A model generated the notes under the pieces. It did no database searches. It was not told the DNA's origin and worked only from the letters and a program-made list of their open reading frames with translations. DNA of 64,000 nucleotides from Helicobacter enhydrae (GTDB lineage Bacteria > Campylobacterota > Campylobacteria > Campylobacterales > Helicobacteraceae), in assembly GCF_001693335.1 (NCBI RefSeq), contig NZ_CP016503.1:310001-374000 (forward strand), given 5' to 3'. Below are positions 62,905 through 64,000 of this stretch, in pieces. Position 1 is the stretch's first letter; every line of letters starts with the position of its first letter. Both the position numbers and the translations under genes were made by a program.

Positions 62905-64000
62905 CAGTGCGATTTGTTATAACACTAATGCCGGATCAACAGGTTTCCAACAATTCACAGGTTTAAATTTTGGGCAAGAAGGTGGATACAATAAACTGCA
63001 ATTTGCCACGCCTCCGGCAAGTGGGATTACGATCAGTGATTTCACTCTCAAATTTAGAAATGCTGGGGAGCAACAAAGTAGTAGCTCTGAAGCCTCTGTG
63101 GGTGGCAATAACGCTCAAATCAAGCTTATCAACAAAGACAAAGGGCTTCAATTAGGGAATGGGCAGAATACTCTCACCATTGATTTCGGGAATTCTTTGC
63201 AAGGAAATCGCTCTCGCAAAGCCATTCTAAATTTTGAAGGCACAACAAATGGCGCTACACCAAAAACTGCCCTCAAAGGTCATCTTAAAATCCTAGCTGG
63301 TTATTATAATTCTAATGATAATGTAGAAGCCACTTTCAAGGGCGATATGGAAGGTAATATTGACATTGAAGGACGAATTGATTGGAGTATTGGCAGAACG
63401 CTTCAAACAGTCAAAACAAACTTCACTTTTGATGAGGGGGCAAAACTCAAAGGAAATTTGACAGCGTTATATACCAATGGCGAGCAAAATTTCATTTTTA
63501 AAGGTGGATCTGGAGGGATTGAAGGAAATATTTCAGCTAGTGGAGGTTTAGTCAGTGGTACAAATTTAAGTGGAAACGGAACACATAGTACTACACAAGT
63601 CAATATTACTTTCAAAGGCGAAAATGCAAGTATCAAAAAAGGAGCTAGTGGAACCACAGGACAAGTCATAGCTGAGGGTGCAATTTTGAATAACAATGCC
63701 AAATACCACGCTCACAACAGAATCCTTTTTGAAAATAATGGACAAATCGGAGAAGGGAATGATAGCCGTGTGAATATTATTGCAAGACCACGACAAAGTC
63801 AGCAAGGTGGAGACTTCGGAGGTGCACAATCTTACAACCTTATCCAATTCAACAAACAAGCCAATATTTATTTGCAAGATTTGAAGACAGTGCCACCAAA
63901 AAGAGTTACTTCCACTAGCCTTAATATCCTTAACCTTGAGCTTAGTGATGACCAATCAAGAGTAGGCGATACCAATGCTCTTGATATCAATATTATAGAA
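62813..64000 (+). CDS. Poly-G phase-variable secreted/outer-membrane protein, N-terminal part (runs off right edge)
   Basis: Open for 396 codons from ATG 62813 to the window edge. Signal peptide KSYKPLIATSLALALSVSVA, cleavage after ASA, nearly the same as the left-edge gene. The mature part is Gly/Asn/Thr-rich with beta-strand repeats: SGSAICYN, GGNNAQIKLINKDKGLQLGN, RKAILNFEGTTNG and KGHLKILAGYY, each with a counterpart in the left copy. Likely the passenger domain of a large autotransporter. As sequenced, the leader ATG is out of frame, so full expression would need a tract change or internal initiation at 62813, where the G run offers only a poor Shine-Dalgarno. Confidence 0.8.
   Translation, partial: MMKSYKPLIATSLALALSVSVASATDCPASGSAICYNTNAGSTGFQQFTGLNFGQEGGYNKLQFATPPASGITISDFTLKFRNAGEQQSSSSEASVGGNNAQIKLINKDKGLQLGNGQNTLTIDFGNSLQGNRSRKAILNFEGTTNGATPKTALKGHLKILAGYYNSNDNVEATFKGDMEGNIDIEGRIDWSIGRTLQTVKTNFTFDEGAKLKGNLTALYTNGEQNFIFKGGSGGIEGNISASGGLVSGTNLSGNGTHSTTQVNITFKGENASIKKGASGTTGQVIAEGAILNNNAKYHAHNRILFENNGQIGEGNDSRVNIIARPRQSQQGGDFGGAQSYNLIQFNKQANIYLQDLKTVPPKRVTSTSLNILNLELSDDQSRVGDTNALDINIIE

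Overview
The window is a stretch of a non-pylori Helicobacter-type chromosome (Campylobacterota). The evidence is gene order: several blocks follow an order I recall from Helicobacter pylori (lysA / chorismate mutase / DUF2156 / pabB; rodA / rluD / FN3 lipoprotein / trmB / ftsE / ftsX / envC-like / flaG / fliD / fliS / fliT; ribE / flhX; DUF115 'Maf' / flaB / topA; small acidic protein / hemN / GlpC-like). Sigma54 and sigma28 flagellar promoters and long poly-G tracts in surface genes fit the same group. The species cannot be fixed by eye.

Layout. (1) 1-3450: the start of a poly-G surface-protein gene running off the left edge, a small beta-barrel protein, a secreted protein, and two lipoproteins behind a sigma54 promoter, the first with an LPP20 domain (flagellar disk FlgP-like). 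(2) 3460-7470: argF, a small conserved gene, hemN, a truncated GlpC-like Fe-S protein and an adenine deaminase. (3) 7475-11814, minus strand: molybdenum cofactor genes moaE, mogA, moaC, moeA and moaD with ribA and a DUF3943 gene between them. (4) glyS and a lytic transglycosylase-like gene. (5) 14736-25657: two giant tandem autotransporters whose last 1.27 kb is almost identical. (6) 25658-26639: intergenic repeats. (7) 26640-40521, minus strand: pabBC (frameshifted), DUF2156, chorismate mutase, lysA, bioD, the fliT-fliS-fliD-flaG cap operon, FtsEX-EnvC, trmB, an FN3 lipoprotein and rluD. (8) rodA, whose 3' end contains the promoter and 5' half of a tRNA gene with a CAU anticodon. (9) 41729-44114: repeats and a phase-variable GT8 glycosyltransferase that is out of frame as sequenced. 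(10) ribE-flhX, the Maf protein and flaB, then topA. (11) 51271-54676: a four-gene lipoprotein operon (COG3014, LpoB-like, two LPP20-type). (12) A polyamine-type dehydrogenase, a degenerate uracil-DNA-glycosylase-like protein, a periplasmic protein and NhaC. (13) Repeats, the hook gene flgE, and a second poly-G surface gene running off the right edge.

Themes. The most distinctive content is surface variation and repeat structure. The two edge genes are paralogues in divergent orientation with the same leader, the same signal peptide and a poly-G tract between the Shine-Dalgarno-linked ATG and the signal peptide. One is in frame (13 G) and the other out of frame (10 G). The GT8 gene has 12 G and needs 11 or 14. 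A composite intergenic repeat (module A about 203 bp, module B about 140-180 bp, each with a long G/C-tract hairpin) occurs at three intergenic sites, with an extra module A copy. The flagellar genes are classically controlled: sigma54 promoters before flaB, flgE and the FlgP-like lipoprotein gene, and a sigma28-like promoter before flaG-fliD-fliS-fliT.
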